Part shown: positions 1 to 10,390 of the stretch, in pieces
Layout of the letters: the number at the start of each line of letters is the position of its first letter
Position numbering within the stretch: the first letter of the stretch is position 1
Source of the DNA: Psoroptes ovis
Taxonomy: Eukaryota > Arthropoda > Arachnida > Sarcoptiformes > Psoroptidae
DNA length: 64,000 nucleotides
Direction of reading: 5' to 3'
Assembly (NCBI GenBank): GCA_002943765.1
Contig: PQWQ01000008.1
Location: forward strand, 248,001 to 312,000
Notes under the pieces: generated by a model
Database searches by the model: none
What the model was told of the DNA's origin: nothing
Seen by the model: the letters and a program-made list of their open reading frames with translations, nothing else
Program-made: the position numbers and the translations under genes

Positions 1-12
1 CTATCATTATTA

Positions 13-92
13 TTAGGTTGTCCGAAAAGTTCATTTCGCTCAATCAATAGAGTTGTTCATGAAAATCGGCTAGAACTTTCAGGACAACCTAA
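13..92 (+). mobile_element. Hairpin mariner-type MITE, type C
   Basis: TA on both sides (11-12 and 93-94). The ends are TTAGGTTGTCCG and GGACAACCTAA. The core reads CTCAATCAATAGAGTTG, then a GAAAATCGGC arm. Confidence 0.9.
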
Positions 93-312
93 TATCATTA
101 CAATTATTGCTATGTATGAATACAAATTATGATGACATGACATGGAATATATGAAATACTTTGAATACATTGGATACATCGATTGGTGGTGTGATTTGAT
201 TGAAATATTCCAATTAACCAAACAGCCAGAATCAAATTTCGAGAGAATTTTAAATGAATCATTGCCATTTAAAATATTCAAAATTCAAATAAAAATTGGA
301 AAATGAAATTTT

Positions 313-388
313 TTTGGCTGTCCGAAAAGTCGTGTCGTATTGTCGCCATTAATTTTCAAAAACGACCGAACTTTTCGGACAGCCCCTA
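313..388. mobile_element. Divergent hairpin mariner-type MITE
   Basis: The arms TGGCTGTCCGAAAAGT and ACTTTTCGGACAGCCC pair well. The outer TTAGG is lost and the core (CGTATTGTCGCC) matches no named type. Confidence 0.7.
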
Positions 389-661
389 ATCAAATCCAGT
401 CAATAATGAATGAATAATAATTAACCCTATTCTTCAATGATGCTATTCATTGAAAAAGCTAAAACAAACAAATAAATATAAACATATAGACAAATCGACA
501 AATAGACAAACAAACGAATCGACCAACAAAGGCCACAATTCAATTATGAATTCGACAAAAAATCAAGCAAAGCAAACCAAAAATAATATATTTAGATCAT
601 CATTTTAAATGATTCATTAAATTTGAAAATAAAAATGTGAATAAATATTAAATGATTTCTA

Positions 662-740
662 TTAGGTTGTCCCATAAGTTCTTGTCATTTTTCAAATAAA
701 AAAAATTAAAAAAACGGCAAAAACTTATTGGACAACCCAA
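662..740 (+). mobile_element. Hairpin mariner-type MITE, type A
   Basis: TA flanks at 660-661 and 741-742. The left arm is CCCATAAGTTCTTG; the right arm has CTTATTGGACAACCC, one change from a perfect match. Confidence 0.9.
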
Positions 741-838
741 TATTTAATGATTATCATCATTCATTAATCGTTATTATTATTATTTGGTATAATCATTGAT
801 TTTCATTATTTTCATTATTATTGTTATTATGAACAATA

Positions 839-932
839 ATAACAAATGAAATGAATGAATGAATGAATATGAAAAATGAATGAATTAATGATTATAATTA
901 TTATAAATAATAATAAATGAATGAATGAAATG
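839..932. repeat. (AATG)n and (ATA)n microsatellite patch
   Basis: Runs of AATGAATG broken by ATTATTA units, seen in both halves of the patch. Confidence 0.8.
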
Positions 933-965
933 ATTCGATATTCTTTTGTATATTACAAAATAATA

Positions 966-1049
966 TTAGGTTGTCCGTAAAGTTTTGGCCGATTTTTCAA
1001 TGAACAACTCGCTATTGATTAAGCGGAATGAACTTTTCGGACAACCTAA
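966..1049 (-). mobile_element. Hairpin mariner-type MITE, type C
   Basis: TA flanks. The core is in reverse orientation (CAACTCGCTATTGATTAAGC), and the right arm TGAACTTTTCGGACAACC is intact. Confidence 0.9.
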
Positions 1050-1280
1050 TAATAATAATGATTTTTTTTCGATTGTTTTCATTCGATTCGATTCGATTCA
1101 TTGTTTTGTTTGTTTGTTCGTACATAGAAGAATATATGTTAGAATGATTAAACATTCGATAGAATTCACATTCACATTGATTTCATCATCATTAGATGAT
1201 AAAGCGATAGATTTAAATAATGGTAATAATAACACATTGAATTGAATCGTATAATCATTGAATATTTTGGGGCAAACACT

Positions 1281-1304
1281 GCAAGAACTTATGGGACAAC
1301 CTAA
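1281..1304. mobile_element. Solo arm of a type A mariner-type MITE
   Basis: Only the right arm survives (GCAAGAACTTATGGGACAAC then CTAA). The left side is unrelated, so this is a truncated copy. Confidence 0.75.
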
Positions 1305-1357
1305 TATTTCGATATATATTTTCACAATATGTTCAATAAAATATCACATTGATAATA

Positions 1358-1439
1358 TTAGGTTGTCCCATAAGTTCTTGCCGTTTTTTAAAATTAATTT
1401 TTCATTTGAAAAACGGCAAGAACTTATGGGACAACCTAA
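1358..1439 (-). mobile_element. Hairpin mariner-type MITE, type A
   Basis: TA flanks. The arms of about 30 bp are perfect reverse complements through CCGTTTTT, and the loop is A/T only. Confidence 0.93.
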
Positions 1440-2272
1440 TATTTTACAAATCATAGATATTTGAAATATTCACAATATTCTACGGGCTCCTTTGACTCTT
1501 GGATTCTTTGATTCCTATAAATAAGTGAATTCAAAATGAATTCTATGAATCCATTCATAAAATCAATTATTATTATTATTCTCAGTTATTTTTCAATCAT
1601 TTATTGTTATTATAATTTGTAATGGTGAGCAGTAGCGCCACCACATGGTCGCACCTATTTGTATCTGAGTGGCTGTTCAACGCCGAAAAGTATAAATAGC
1701 ATGTTCAGCATGCACAAAAAATATGATCTATTAAAAATTCATTGTTCTTTTGTTTTTTGTTTTGTTTTTGTTTGTTTTTGTTTATTTAAAATAAATTTAT
1801 CTATTATTTTGAAAAACCCTCTCGCCACCGCCGAACTTGTTTACAAATTCATATTTTGGTCTAATGATATTTATATGTGATAACGATAATGATAATGATG
1901 ATGATCATATAATGAGACAATAAACGACAATTATTAATATCATCAATGCTTTTGGAAAATCTGTCAGAACGAAAAATTTCAAATCAATTTTCAGCCCGAA
2001 ATCATCACGGGCAACGCCGCTAGAGCGGTAACGTTTTCTCATTAAAAACCAATGGGAAAACACGACCCAACTACTGGTCGGAACGATTTGTCAATTTTTT
2101 TAGATTTTTTTGGATTTTTTTCATTTCGTTAATTATTTTCATCTTGATTCATTTTCTAATTAAAAATTTGAAATTCATGTCATTTCGGCATTAAAATTCA
2201 ACGAATTTTCAATTTTTGGAAAGTTTCCCTGACAAAAAAAAATGAATAAAATTGAAAATTTCCTCGGAAATA

Positions 2273-2351
2273 TTGGGTTGTCCGATAAGTTCTTGCCGGT
2301 TACATCGTAGAAAATCATTGAAAAATCGGCAAGAACTTATGGGACAACCTA
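2273..2351 (+). mobile_element. Hairpin MITE, type B core with unlike arms
   Basis: The left arm reads CCGATAAG and the right arm CTTATGGGACAACC, so the arms come from different types. The core has ACATCGTAGAAAATCATTG. Confidence 0.88.
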
Positions 2352-2480
2352 TTATTTTGCCAGGAAAAATTAATGAACGAATTTGGAATGAAATGAATGA
2401 TTACTTGTCAATTGTCCCGAGTAGTTGATCATGTCCATTCCACATATACATGGGTCTATGGCCATAAAATATATAATAAA

Positions 2481-2561
2481 TTGGGTTGTCCGAAAAGTTT
2501 TTGCGGATTTTCAAATGTTTTTCAACAAGGTAAATCGGCAAAAACTTTTCGGACAACCTAA
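2481..2561 (-). mobile_element. Hairpin mariner-type MITE, type E
   Basis: Matching CCGAAAAG arms. The core, read in reverse, is TTTACCTTGTTGAAAAACAT, shared with 18857, 18946 and 44585. Confidence 0.85.
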
Positions 2562-2767
2562 TATATGTAAAGGTATGAAGCACATTGATTTGGGACCATG
2601 TTTGTTGGACCATTTTCAAAGGACAATCAACTTTTGGAATTCTCTCTTGGTGGAATGATTAAAATAAATTAAAATTTGACAAGTGATTTCTTCGTTTTTG
2701 GACTTGTTTTGACCATTAACACACAAATGTTATAATGATTTTGCCAAAAAAAACAAGTACCATGTAA

Positions 2768-2850
2768 TAGGGTCGTCCGAAAAGTTTTTGCCAATTTTTT
2801 TGCTTATTTTCTACGATATAACCGGACAAAAACTTTTCGGACAACCGGAA
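2768..2850 (-). mobile_element. Hairpin MITE, type B, degraded ends
   Basis: The core TTTCTACGATATAACCGG is in reverse orientation. The outer bases have changed to AGGGTCGTCC and GGACAACCGG. Confidence 0.78.
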
Positions 2851-3558
2851 TACTCATAATGATAAAAAGTGACCAAATAACTAGAAAAATGAAGTGACCA
2901 AAAAGTACTTAGACGAGGAAAAAAATGGAAAAAATGGAAAATTAATGAGTCCAAATATGAATAAATTAATGATTGAAAATGGTATGATATGTATGAAACG
3001 GACCAAAATGATTGAAATGAATGATATCGGAACGAAAAATGTTTGAAGTGGATCAAATACAATGAAATGACCAGGAAATTTGCAATTTTCAGAATTTCTA
3101 CTGGTCAAATTATTTATTTTCATATGAATATGATCGTTGGTCATATTCATATTTTTTAAAAAATGCTAATTATGAAAATTGACCAGAAAAAATAAATAAT
3201 TTTTTTTTGATTTTCGTGAATTTCACGGAATTTGAATCGATTATTCAAAGGGTTAACCCTTTGAGAGTTGAAGAGTTAAGAGAAAAAACAAAAATTCAAG
3301 AATTTTTCAAAATTATTCATACACACACACACAGACAGAGACAAATACAGATGATTCTCTCTTGAATACTACAAATACTATCTCTTGCGAAAAATGAGCA
3401 AATTCAAAGGTTATAGACCTCAAGACCTCAAAGTCCAAAGGTTTAAACCTTTGAAAAAATTCAAAATTTTCAATAATTCAGACTCTTTTTGTCTCTGAAA
3501 TTTTTACGCTAAGAAAAAACATTGAAAAATGAATAAAATGAAAGGGTTTGAAACCTAC

Positions 3559-3785
3559 CTGATACTACGATAAACTTCCCCGCTAGACGATATACGAAGA
3601 AATGTATTCGGTGTTGTTGCCGAATGAAATGATGCAACTTTTTCATTAGCAAAAAATGTATCGGGTACCCAAATTTTCTGTGCAACTTCAGCACCAACAA
3701 CTAATTTATCAATATCACCAGTTGGATCGAATGCAAGACGATTATCTTTCCAAAGCTGGCGGAAATAGAAATCCGATGTAAAGTC
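3559..3785 (-). CDS. Grd: Grd-like anion channel, exon 4 (loops D and A)
   Basis: A 227-bp exon between a CTAG acceptor (3786-3789) and an AG|GTAGGT donor (3558). It opens DFTSDFYFRQLWKDNRLAFD (loop D, FRQLW), passes GDIDKLVVGAEVAQ, then IWVPDTFFANEK (loop A, the family signature WVPDTFF), and ends ATTPNTFLRISSSGEVYRSI with two bases of the next Arg codon. Every Cys-loop anion channel has this layout. The VGAEVAxKIWVPDTFFANEK wording looks closer to Grd than to Rdl or Lcch3, a judgement from memory. The Cys-loop, remaining binding loops, four membrane helices and 3' end are not in the window, so this is a partial gene running off the left edge. Assignment to a Cys-loop anion channel is near certain; the subunit name is probable. 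Confidence 0.93.
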
Positions 3786-3853
3786 CTAGATTCATTTCGA
3801 AAAATTTCAAAAATTTGAAAAACTTTAAAAACCAAATCAAAGGTAATACTTAC
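3786..3853 (-). other. Intron 3 of the Grd-like gene
   Basis: A 68-bp GT-AG intron, AT-rich, with GTAAGT and CTAG borders. It splits the frame between codons (phase 0). Confidence 0.9.
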
Positions 3854-3921
3854 CATTTGAACTTCGGACACTGAACTAATACCGATTATGTGCATCGATA
3901 CACCGACCTGCACCGGTGGAC
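3854..3921 (-). CDS. Grd: Grd-like anion channel, exon 3
   Basis: A 68-bp exon between a CTAG acceptor (3922-3925) and a GTAAGT donor (3853). It continues exon 2 as G-GPPVQVGVSMHIIGISSVSE-VQM. This is the conserved GPPVEVGV-type strand followed by the SISSVSEV strand of GABA and glycine receptor subunits. As I recall, the corresponding vertebrate GABA-A exon is also 68 bp. The next intron (3786-3853) is also only 68 bp. Confidence 0.93.
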
Positions 3922-4489
3922 CTAGAAGCAAGTAAGTTATAGACAAACACAAATGTAAATGAATTCAATTATTAAGTCAATGGTTTGATATTTCAATGAA
4001 CACGTTTTAAAAGTGAAAATACAAACACGTGCTTTGAGCAAATGAACAGTGTTTGATATGTGTGTTTTAGGTTGAATTACAATCATTAAAATGATGATGT
4101 GTCATTGTGTCAATGTGTTTGTGTGCATTGAAAACTATTGTGAAAACCATCTCATACGCCTAATACACTAATCGGTCAAACCAACTACCATACTACAAGT
4201 CATTGTCACAAATCAACCGACTAGTCATAGTCATTCATTAGTTTTGTATTTATTCAAAGTTTTTCATCTTTAAAATAATTAATTCATGGCAAAAATAATC
4301 CATGGATAATCCAAGGATAATCTGAAGAATTTTAATTTTTGGTTTTAACTTCTGTGATTCAAAGGATTCAAATTAAGGAAAAAATTCAATTTCGAATTCA
4401 AAGATCACAAAATTACTACGTGTTTAATGCCATTATAAATATGTGTGTACGTGTTTTCAGTGTCATATAATACGCCTATACATTCCATA

Positions 4490-4560
4490 TACACACATAT
4501 ATATACACTCACATACATGTACACTTATACATGTATATTTACACTTATACAAGTAATAAA
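4490..4560. repeat. TA/CA-rich short tandem repeats
   Basis: Repeats of ACACTTATAC and ATGTATA units in intron 2. Confidence 0.6.
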
Positions 4561-4786
4561 TTTATGCTTATATTAATTAATATTTGAAAGTAAGGAATCG
4601 AAAAAAGAAAAAATTCAAAGAATTTGTAAGAATTCCAAAGCAAATATTCTCTGTGTACACATTTCATTCATTAAATTCTACGTAATTCTTTGATAATTTT
4701 GAAAAACCGAAAACAAAAACCCTTTATAATATAAAGTTTATATTCTATTAAGTGGTAAATATCACATACACATACACAAATATATA

Positions 4787-4868
4787 TTAGGTTGTCCGAA
4801 AAGTTCATTCCGTTCAATCAATAGAGTCGCTTGCATGAAAATCGGCCAGAACTTTCCGGACAATCTAA
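4787..4868 (+). mobile_element. Hairpin mariner-type MITE, type C (in intron 2)
   Basis: TA flanks. The core is TTCAATCAATAGAGTCGC. It lies only 12 bp from the next element. Confidence 0.9.
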
Positions 4869-4880
4869 TACAAACAAATA

Positions 4881-4960
4881 TTAGGTTGTCCCATAAGTTC
4901 TTGCCGTTTTTTGAATGAAATAAAATTGAAAAAATGGCAAGAACTTATGGGACAACCTAA
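4881..4960 (+). mobile_element. Hairpin mariner-type MITE, type A (in intron 2)
   Basis: TA flanks at 4879-4880 and 4961-4962. The CCCATAAGTTCTTGCC arms are perfect. Confidence 0.93.
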
Positions 4961-5153
4961 TATAAGCGCTGTTGTATAAGAATTGAAAATATTTACAACA
5001 AAACAAAGCGGGAAAAAAAATTCTTAACAAATTCTTTTCAAAGAATTTAATTTAAATGCAAATTGTCATCGAATTGAATGGAATTTTAACAGAATTTTTC
5101 TTACAGAATTTTACAGAATCGCTGTTTTAGTTGTTTCTATCTTTTTCTTTGTA

Positions 5154-5233
5154 CGAGGTTGTCCGGAAAGTTCTAGCCAATTTTCACCAGCAACTCTACT
5201 GATTAATCGGAATGAACTTTTCGGACAACCTAA
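5154..5233 (-). mobile_element. Hairpin mariner-type MITE, type C (in intron 2)
   Basis: The core is in reverse orientation (CAACTCTACTGATTAATCGG). The first bases have changed to CGAGG and the right end is intact. Confidence 0.87.
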
Positions 5234-5472
5234 TACATTTTCTCAATCAAATAATTCACATATGTCGGCCGTTGATTTTAACGTACATTGAATTTATGGA
5301 TGGCTCCCTCTCCCTTGCTTCCTCTACATGCCTGACTCACACAATACCCTCACACGTTTCACACAAAATAATTCGCAACAGAAAACCCATTAACACGGGC
5401 AAATGAATGGTTACATTTGACATTTTTACAGTTTCAAAGAAAATTTACGGGAATCATTTTCTCTTCGATTTA

Positions 5473-5552
5473 TTAGGTTGTCCCATAAGTTCTTGCCGTT
5501 TTTTGAATGAAAAAAAATTTAAAAAACGGCAAGAACTTATGGGACAACCTTT
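5473..5552 (+). mobile_element. Hairpin mariner-type MITE, type A (in intron 2)
   Basis: The left end and arms are perfect. The terminal TAA on the right is replaced by a T run, so one TA flank is lost. Confidence 0.9.
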
Positions 5553-5823
5553 TTTATAATTCAATATACGACTAATAGCTCAATGCACGAACAGTGCTTA
5601 GAAATGATTTCATTTGAATCTCTTTACACAATTAATGAAATGAATTAATTGAAAAAAAATTTCATTAATTAATTAATGAATTCATTAATTAATTAATTAA
5701 GAAAAGAAAAGAAAAAGTGAAGAAATTTATTGCCAAGAAATTTTCTTAAGATTTTGTGTAAATTGATATTTCTGGGAATATTTCTCGTAGTATTCCTTGG
5801 AAGATTTATGGGAAAATTTCTAG

Positions 5824-5865
5824 AAATTACGAGCCTACTCGGCCTACTAAGCCTACTGGGCCTAC
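5824..5865. repeat. Short GCCTACT-type tandem repeat
   Basis: Four spaced copies of GCCTACT with varying joiners inside intron 2. Confidence 0.6.
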
Positions 5866-6148
5866 AAGGACCTTACCCTACACGGGCACTGATCAATTAG
5901 AAGGATTGAAATTAATCGAAATTCTTGAAATTCTCGGAATTCTTGGAATTTTCGAGATTCTTAGAATTCTCTGGATTCTTGGGACTCTCGAAACTCCGCA
6001 GATCGCGCAGCGTAGATGCACACAGAGGCTGACGAAATTTGACTAAGTCAACCTTAGCCCAAGGGCTGAATAAAGCAAAGAAAAAGATGGAAATATCTTT
6101 CCGGGGAAATTTCCCCAGAAACATTTTTTTCACTAATTACAACAAATA

Positions 6149-6230
6149 TTAGGTTGTCCCATAAGTTCTTGCCGTTTTTCTAATGAAAAAAAAAATTTAA
6201 ACAACGGCAAGAACTTATAGGACAACCTAA
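6149..6230 (+). mobile_element. Hairpin mariner-type MITE, type A (in intron 2)
   Basis: TA on both sides. The right arm has CTTATAGGACAACC (one change). Confidence 0.9.
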
Positions 6231-6471
6231 TAATTGCAAGGATGCTGTTGCTTACAGAAATTCATGAAAATAAAAAAAAATTAATTATTTTCTAATTAAA
6301 TCAAACAAAAACAAGATTATTGATTTGAAATTGAATTCGGATCAATCTCACAAATCAATCGAATGAATTCCGATTCGAAGAATTTTCCGATTGCACAAAC
6401 AATTTGTAATTTATTCAAATTTTCTCAAAAATTCTCAAACTCTTAAAACTTTTTTTAAGTCTTAGTAAGTA

Positions 6472-6551
6472 TTGGGCTGTCCGGAAAGTTTTTGCCGATT
6501 TTTGCCGTAGGGAATGGGGAGAAAATTGGCAAGAACTTATCGGACAATCTA
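6472..6551 (+). mobile_element. Hairpin MITE, type B, diverged (in intron 2)
   Basis: The ends are TTGGGCTGTCCGG and CGGACAATCTA. The core keeps CGTAG. Confidence 0.8.
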
Positions 6552-6667
6552 TTAGTTAATTATTGATTAAGAATCAATAGTAATAATTAAGAGTTATTAA
6601 TTTAATACAAATAATTAAGAGTCTTATCTTTAAAATAATTGAAAACATTTAAACATTTAAAACATAC

Positions 6668-6765
6668 CTCCATATTCAGGTCGTACTCTTTTATCATAAC
6701 CACTATCGAAAAAGGCATTCAATATTTTCGTTATGTTACTGCCAGCATCGCTATAAGCATCGGCT
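6668..6765 (-). CDS. Grd: Grd-like anion channel, exon 2 (start of ligand-binding domain)
   Basis: A 98-bp exon with a CAG acceptor (just above 6765) and a GTATGT donor (6667). The one base carried in from exon 1 completes a Lys codon (AA|A). The frame then reads ADAYSDAGSNITKILNAFFD and SGYDKRVRPEYG, and the last G starts a Gly codon finished in exon 3. This is the segment just before the first beta strand of Cys-loop receptors: an amphipathic helix with an N-glycosylation sequon (NIT), then the SGYDKRVRP motif typical of arthropod GABA-receptor subunits. The other splice phase at the acceptor would hit a stop, so this junction is firm. Confidence 0.9.
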
Positions 6766-7035
6766 CTGTTAAAGGGTTAAAAAAAAAGGGAAAATTATTT
6801 TGATCAATTGATTAATTTGATTTGAAATAATTTGACAGGGTTTAACCCTTTGAACTCGAGCGATTCGTAAGTCTAACCATGTGATTCAGTGCCACAACGT
6901 AGGACTTGGACTACTTGGGAAACGTCTGGAGTCGTAGCATCAGATCACATGGTCAGTGAGTTTGCCAGCTTGCTTGGATGACCTCGAGTGCTCAAAGGGT
7001 TCAAATCTAAATTTTCAAAATTCAAATATACTTAC
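6766..7035 (-). other. Intron 1 of the Grd-like gene
   Basis: A 270-bp GT-AG intron (GTAAGT donor, CAG acceptor). About 160 bp of it is one divergent piggyBac-type element (6842-7004), so most of the intron is mobile DNA. No other signal was seen. Confidence 0.85.
6842..7004. mobile_element. piggyBac-type MITE, divergent copy (in intron 1)
   Basis: The left end is TTAACCCTTTGAACTCGAGC; the right end has CTCGAGTGCTCAAAGGGTT. The inverted ends match the 155-bp family but the centre differs (two CATGTGAT-like and CACATGGTC arms). TTAA is intact on the left and reads TTCAA on the right. Confidence 0.7.
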
Positions 7036-8453
7036 TTATTTTCCGGTTCATGTTCACTATTTATTATTAATTCAGAATTTTGACAATAAACAAATATTTG
7101 GCAATTGTTCAACAGTAATGATGATGATGATAATAGCAACATGATCATGATAATCAACAATTTAATTGATTTAATCCGGATTAAATTTAATTTAATTGAA
7201 TTAGTTTTGATTGATGAACGTATTAGTTGCCGCTGCGGCTGCTGCGCTGGCTGTGTCTTGGCCAGTTGCTGCGGTGTTGATGCTGGCGATTTTGGCTGCT
7301 GCGGATGATTATGCTGTTGAGGTTGAGGCTTATGAGGCTCATGATGCTTGTGAGGCTTATGAGGCCATGACCCTTGGCTTGGCCATGTATTTAGTAAAAA
7401 TGATGATGAAGATAATGATAATACAAATGGTATAAATATCAATGAAAATTTTGCTAAAAATATTATCGATATTAATATCGATAGTATCGAATTAATAATT
7501 ATCAATTTTAGTATTAAAAGAGTTGAAATTAATGATAACGATGATAATACAAATAAATTATTGAGCAAATAATGAATTTGGCTGTCATTTTGTTGATGTC
7601 GTAGATGGCGCTGATGATAATCTTGATGATAATAATGGCCATGGAATGATGATCGGTGTTGAAGGGCACCAGACGTTGATGATGATGCGGGTGAGGATGA
7701 GTGATGATGCTGCGCAAGCTGCTGTAGCGGCTTAACTATGACTGAATTTGATCGAACGCTCGATGACTGTCGATTAGGAGGATGACGAAGAGTCAAACAA
7801 CATATGATGGTCGGTTGAGAATCGCTGTGCGCATATTGCACTAGTATTTGATCATCGATTATTAACAGTAATAGGTCAGGGTAGTAGTGACCTGTTATTA
7901 ATACTTGGTGTATAAGTGTTGTTTGATCACAATAATCGTTGTCGAAATAGTCGTCGTCGTTGTTGGTGGATTCATGATTTCTTAATCGATTTCGATGATG
8001 ATATCGATTATATCGATGATAATGATGGCGGTAATCACCATCATATGATCGTATATTCAACAATAATAACTTCAAATGACAAGGTCCAAACAATGGCCAC
8101 GATTTTGGTCTAGGACCTAATTGAATCGATGTACAATGTTTTGATAGTTTAATTGTTCGATAATCGAAATTACCGAAGTAATTACGATCCACAAGGTAGT
8201 TATCATTATCTTCAATTGTAATAATTGAATACTTTGAATTTTCGATATTTTTTGAATTTTTCAAATTTTTCAATGAACAAACAACGATGGCAATCAATGA
8301 TTCGAATGATCGAGATGATTCGAATGATAATTGCAATTCCAATGATAATCGTGATGATGCTGTCATTATCATTGATGATGATGATTCTGATGATGGTATC
8401 ATCATTAGAATTTTGTCATTTACTGCTGCTGCTGCTGCCGCCATTATCATCAT
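7036..8453 (-). CDS. Grd: Grd-like GABA-gated anion channel, exon 1 (N-terminal region)
   Basis: This is a 473-codon open frame, far longer than any other in the window. An in-frame TGA lies six codons upstream, at 8469-8471. The first Met is at 8453; Met4 (8442-8444) has A at -3 and G at +4 and is the better start by context. The N-terminal region is low complexity: an Ala run, Ser/His/Tyr/Asp-rich stretches, a strongly hydrophobic block at about residues 298-357, and a Pro/Gln/His/Lys-rich block at about 358-410. The last 38 residues start with an MIML-leader followed by Leu/Ser and look like a cleavable signal sequence, so a shorter product starting at the Met at 7146-7148 is possible. The exon ends GAA AAT AA at a GTAAGT donor (7035). 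A long N-terminal extension is a known trait of insect Grd subunits. The frame is probably coding because of its length, but the true start and the use of the low-complexity part are unsettled. Confidence 0.6.
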
Positions 8454-9653
8454 TCGATTAGAAGAAATTCAATCATTTCATTTGTTTAATTACTTTATGA
8501 AATAATTCGTAGAATCAATGAATATTCCTTAGGCAATAAATATTCCTAATGGTCAATGAGCTTTGGTCAGTGAATTTTCAACGATTAGGCCCATAATTAT
8601 ATCCAATATTAATTCGTTGAATTAGTCATAAATTGAATTGATCCCGGAATTGATCATCGAATTATTCCAAAATTGATCTCATTGAATATATATATATCAT
8701 TATTCGAGTCCATTCATTATTATTCAAGAATATTCTGTCCATTTTCGGAAAAATATTTTGCTGGAAATTCTACACAGGTAATAAATAAATATAAATACAA
8801 ATGAAATTACACATATGAAATATTTATTACTGAAATTTGGAATTTTTGTAATTTTGAAATTTTGAATTTTTTTTTTTTTTCGAAAAAATAAAAATTCATT
8901 TTAATTTTTGATTCGAAAAAATCATTCAAATTTAAATTATTTATATAAATTGTCATTATTTATGTGTATGGCCCCTCCGAAAAATGTATCGGACCAAATT
9001 TTGTCCATTTTTGGTTTGACATACATAATGATAATGATGGCTGATCAGTGGATACATGAAAAAATGTTATTTTCAATAATGATAATAATGAATATCACTG
9101 ACCATTCGATATCAATAATAATGATCATCATCATCAATGATCAATGATCATTGATGATCGTGGACAATGTCCGTGTCCGCATCGTATATGCACGATGAAT
9201 TGTGAACGTTTGAATTTTAATGGTACGAATTGAAAATTGAAAAATTGGAAAATTGATTTGAAATTTTAAGGAGGAAAAAATGAAAAATTTTTTCTTCAAA
9301 GGTCCAGGGTTCTTCAGGGTCCTAGGCCCGAGAAATTTGCAGGAAATTTTTCAGGGAAAATTTCTAAGGAAATTTTCAGGGAAATTTCCGAAGGAAAATT
9401 CCTGAGAAAGAGAAAATTTCAAAGGTCAAAACCTTCGAAGAATTTCGAGTTTCGTTTTTTTCCAAAAGTCCAAATAATTTGTTTAACCTTAACCAAAATT
9501 ATTCCCGGAAATTTTCTCGGGTCCCGGATTTCGTGTCGGTTTATTTATTCGAATTTTTTTTATTCGATTTCAGCAAATTTTTTTCGCTCGGATCCCGAAT
9601 CTCAACACAGTTTATTAGCATTTTTCTAGTTTTGTTTTTTTGGGGTGAATATA
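8454..9653. other. Upstream flank of the Grd-like gene; no gene seen
   Basis: No clear TATA box or initiator could be picked out among the AT repeats. It contains a T/A-rich stretch at 8860-8900, a self-complementary ATCATCAATGATCATTGATG-like stretch near 9120-9160, and a GGAAATTT-rich cluster at 9330-9420. Confidence 0.6.
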
Positions 9654-9733
9654 TTAGGTTGTCCGAAAAGTTTTTGCCGATTATATCGTAGGAAATTATA
9701 AGAAAATCGGCAAGAATTTATCGGACAACCTAA
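9654..9733 (+). mobile_element. Hairpin mariner-type MITE, type B
   Basis: TA flanks. The core is TTATATCGTAGGAAATTATA. Confidence 0.9.
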
Positions 9734-9789
9734 TACAAGTCAACAGTAGTAACAACTGTAAACAAGCGACAACAATTATCAATGTTTGT

Positions 9790-9905
9790 TTTGACACACA
9801 CATCTCTCTCCCTCACTCACTCACTCCCTCTCTCTGGGGCCCTTGCCCTCCCTCCCTCACTCACTCCATCTATCTCTCACCGCACCACATCTCTCTCTCT
9901 CTCGT
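9790..9905. repeat. CT-rich microsatellite tract
   Basis: CTCACTCACTC and TCTCTCTC units with CCCTCCCTCC, forming a polypyrimidine run broken near 9836. Confidence 0.85.
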
Positions 9906-9970
9906 TCAATGAAATGAAAAAAATATTTCAATGTTTTTTTTTGCTTAGATAAGCAACAAAAATGAACATA

Positions 9971-10051
9971 TTAGGTTGTCCCATAAGTTTTTGCCGTTTT
10001 TTAAATTTTTTTTCATTCAGAAAAACGGCAAGAACTTATTGGACAACCTAA
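9971..10051 (-). mobile_element. Hairpin mariner-type MITE, type A
   Basis: TA flanks. The right arm has CTTATTGGACAACC. It is 13 bp from the following type B copy. Confidence 0.9.
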
Positions 10052-10064
10052 TACATACCATATA

Positions 10065-10146
10065 TTTAGGTTGTCCGAAAAGTTTTCGGCCTATTATATC
10101 GTAGAAATTGATTAGAAAATCGGAAAAAACTTATCGGACAGCCTAA
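10065..10146 (+). mobile_element. Hairpin mariner-type MITE, type B
   Basis: The core is ATTATATCGTAGAAATTGAT. The left end has an extra T (TTTAGG) and the right end reads GGACAGCCTAA. Confidence 0.87.
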
Positions 10147-10390
10147 TATATCCACAACATTACACACCAACCAGAAACAACAGCATTACACACCGAGAAA
10201 ACATTCCACACACACACACGCAAAAAACAAGCAAAGAGGCCTAAGCAAAAAGAGGCCTAAGCAAAAGCCGAAGCGTACAATAATAATAATGTGACAGCTT
10301 TAATTCGAATGAAATAAACATTCGAATTTTGATGATGCGGAAATTCATTTCGAATCATTCATTCACACAGAATCAGCCAGAATCATTGTA

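Larger units (their letters stand above)
1..3558 (-). other. 5' part of intron 4 of the Grd-like gene; no exon seen
   Basis: Downstream of exon 4 on the minus strand I looked for the Cys-loop exon (two Cys 13 residues apart) and did not find it. The stretch holds nine full or part mariner-type hairpins, (AATG)n around 840-930, and a more complex piece at 1620-1710 and 1980-2090 with GC above its surroundings that I cannot identify. Confidence 0.6.
3922..6667 (-). other. Intron 2 of the Grd-like gene
   Basis: A 2.75-kb GT-AG intron. It carries six hairpin mariner-type elements (4787, 4881, 5154, 5473, 6149 and 6472), TG/AT-rich microsatellite stretches near 4440-4560, and a run of GCCTACT-like repeats near 5824-5865. 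I saw no exon in it. Confidence 0.75.

Noticed and set aside
1620..2090. Possible further exon of the channel gene or a separate gene
   Set aside because: It is somewhat GC-richer and more complex, but neither strand gives the Cys-loop motif or any other known domain.
7211..8461. Plus-strand frames opposite exon 1
   Set aside because: They are shadows of the trinucleotide-rich exon on the other strand.
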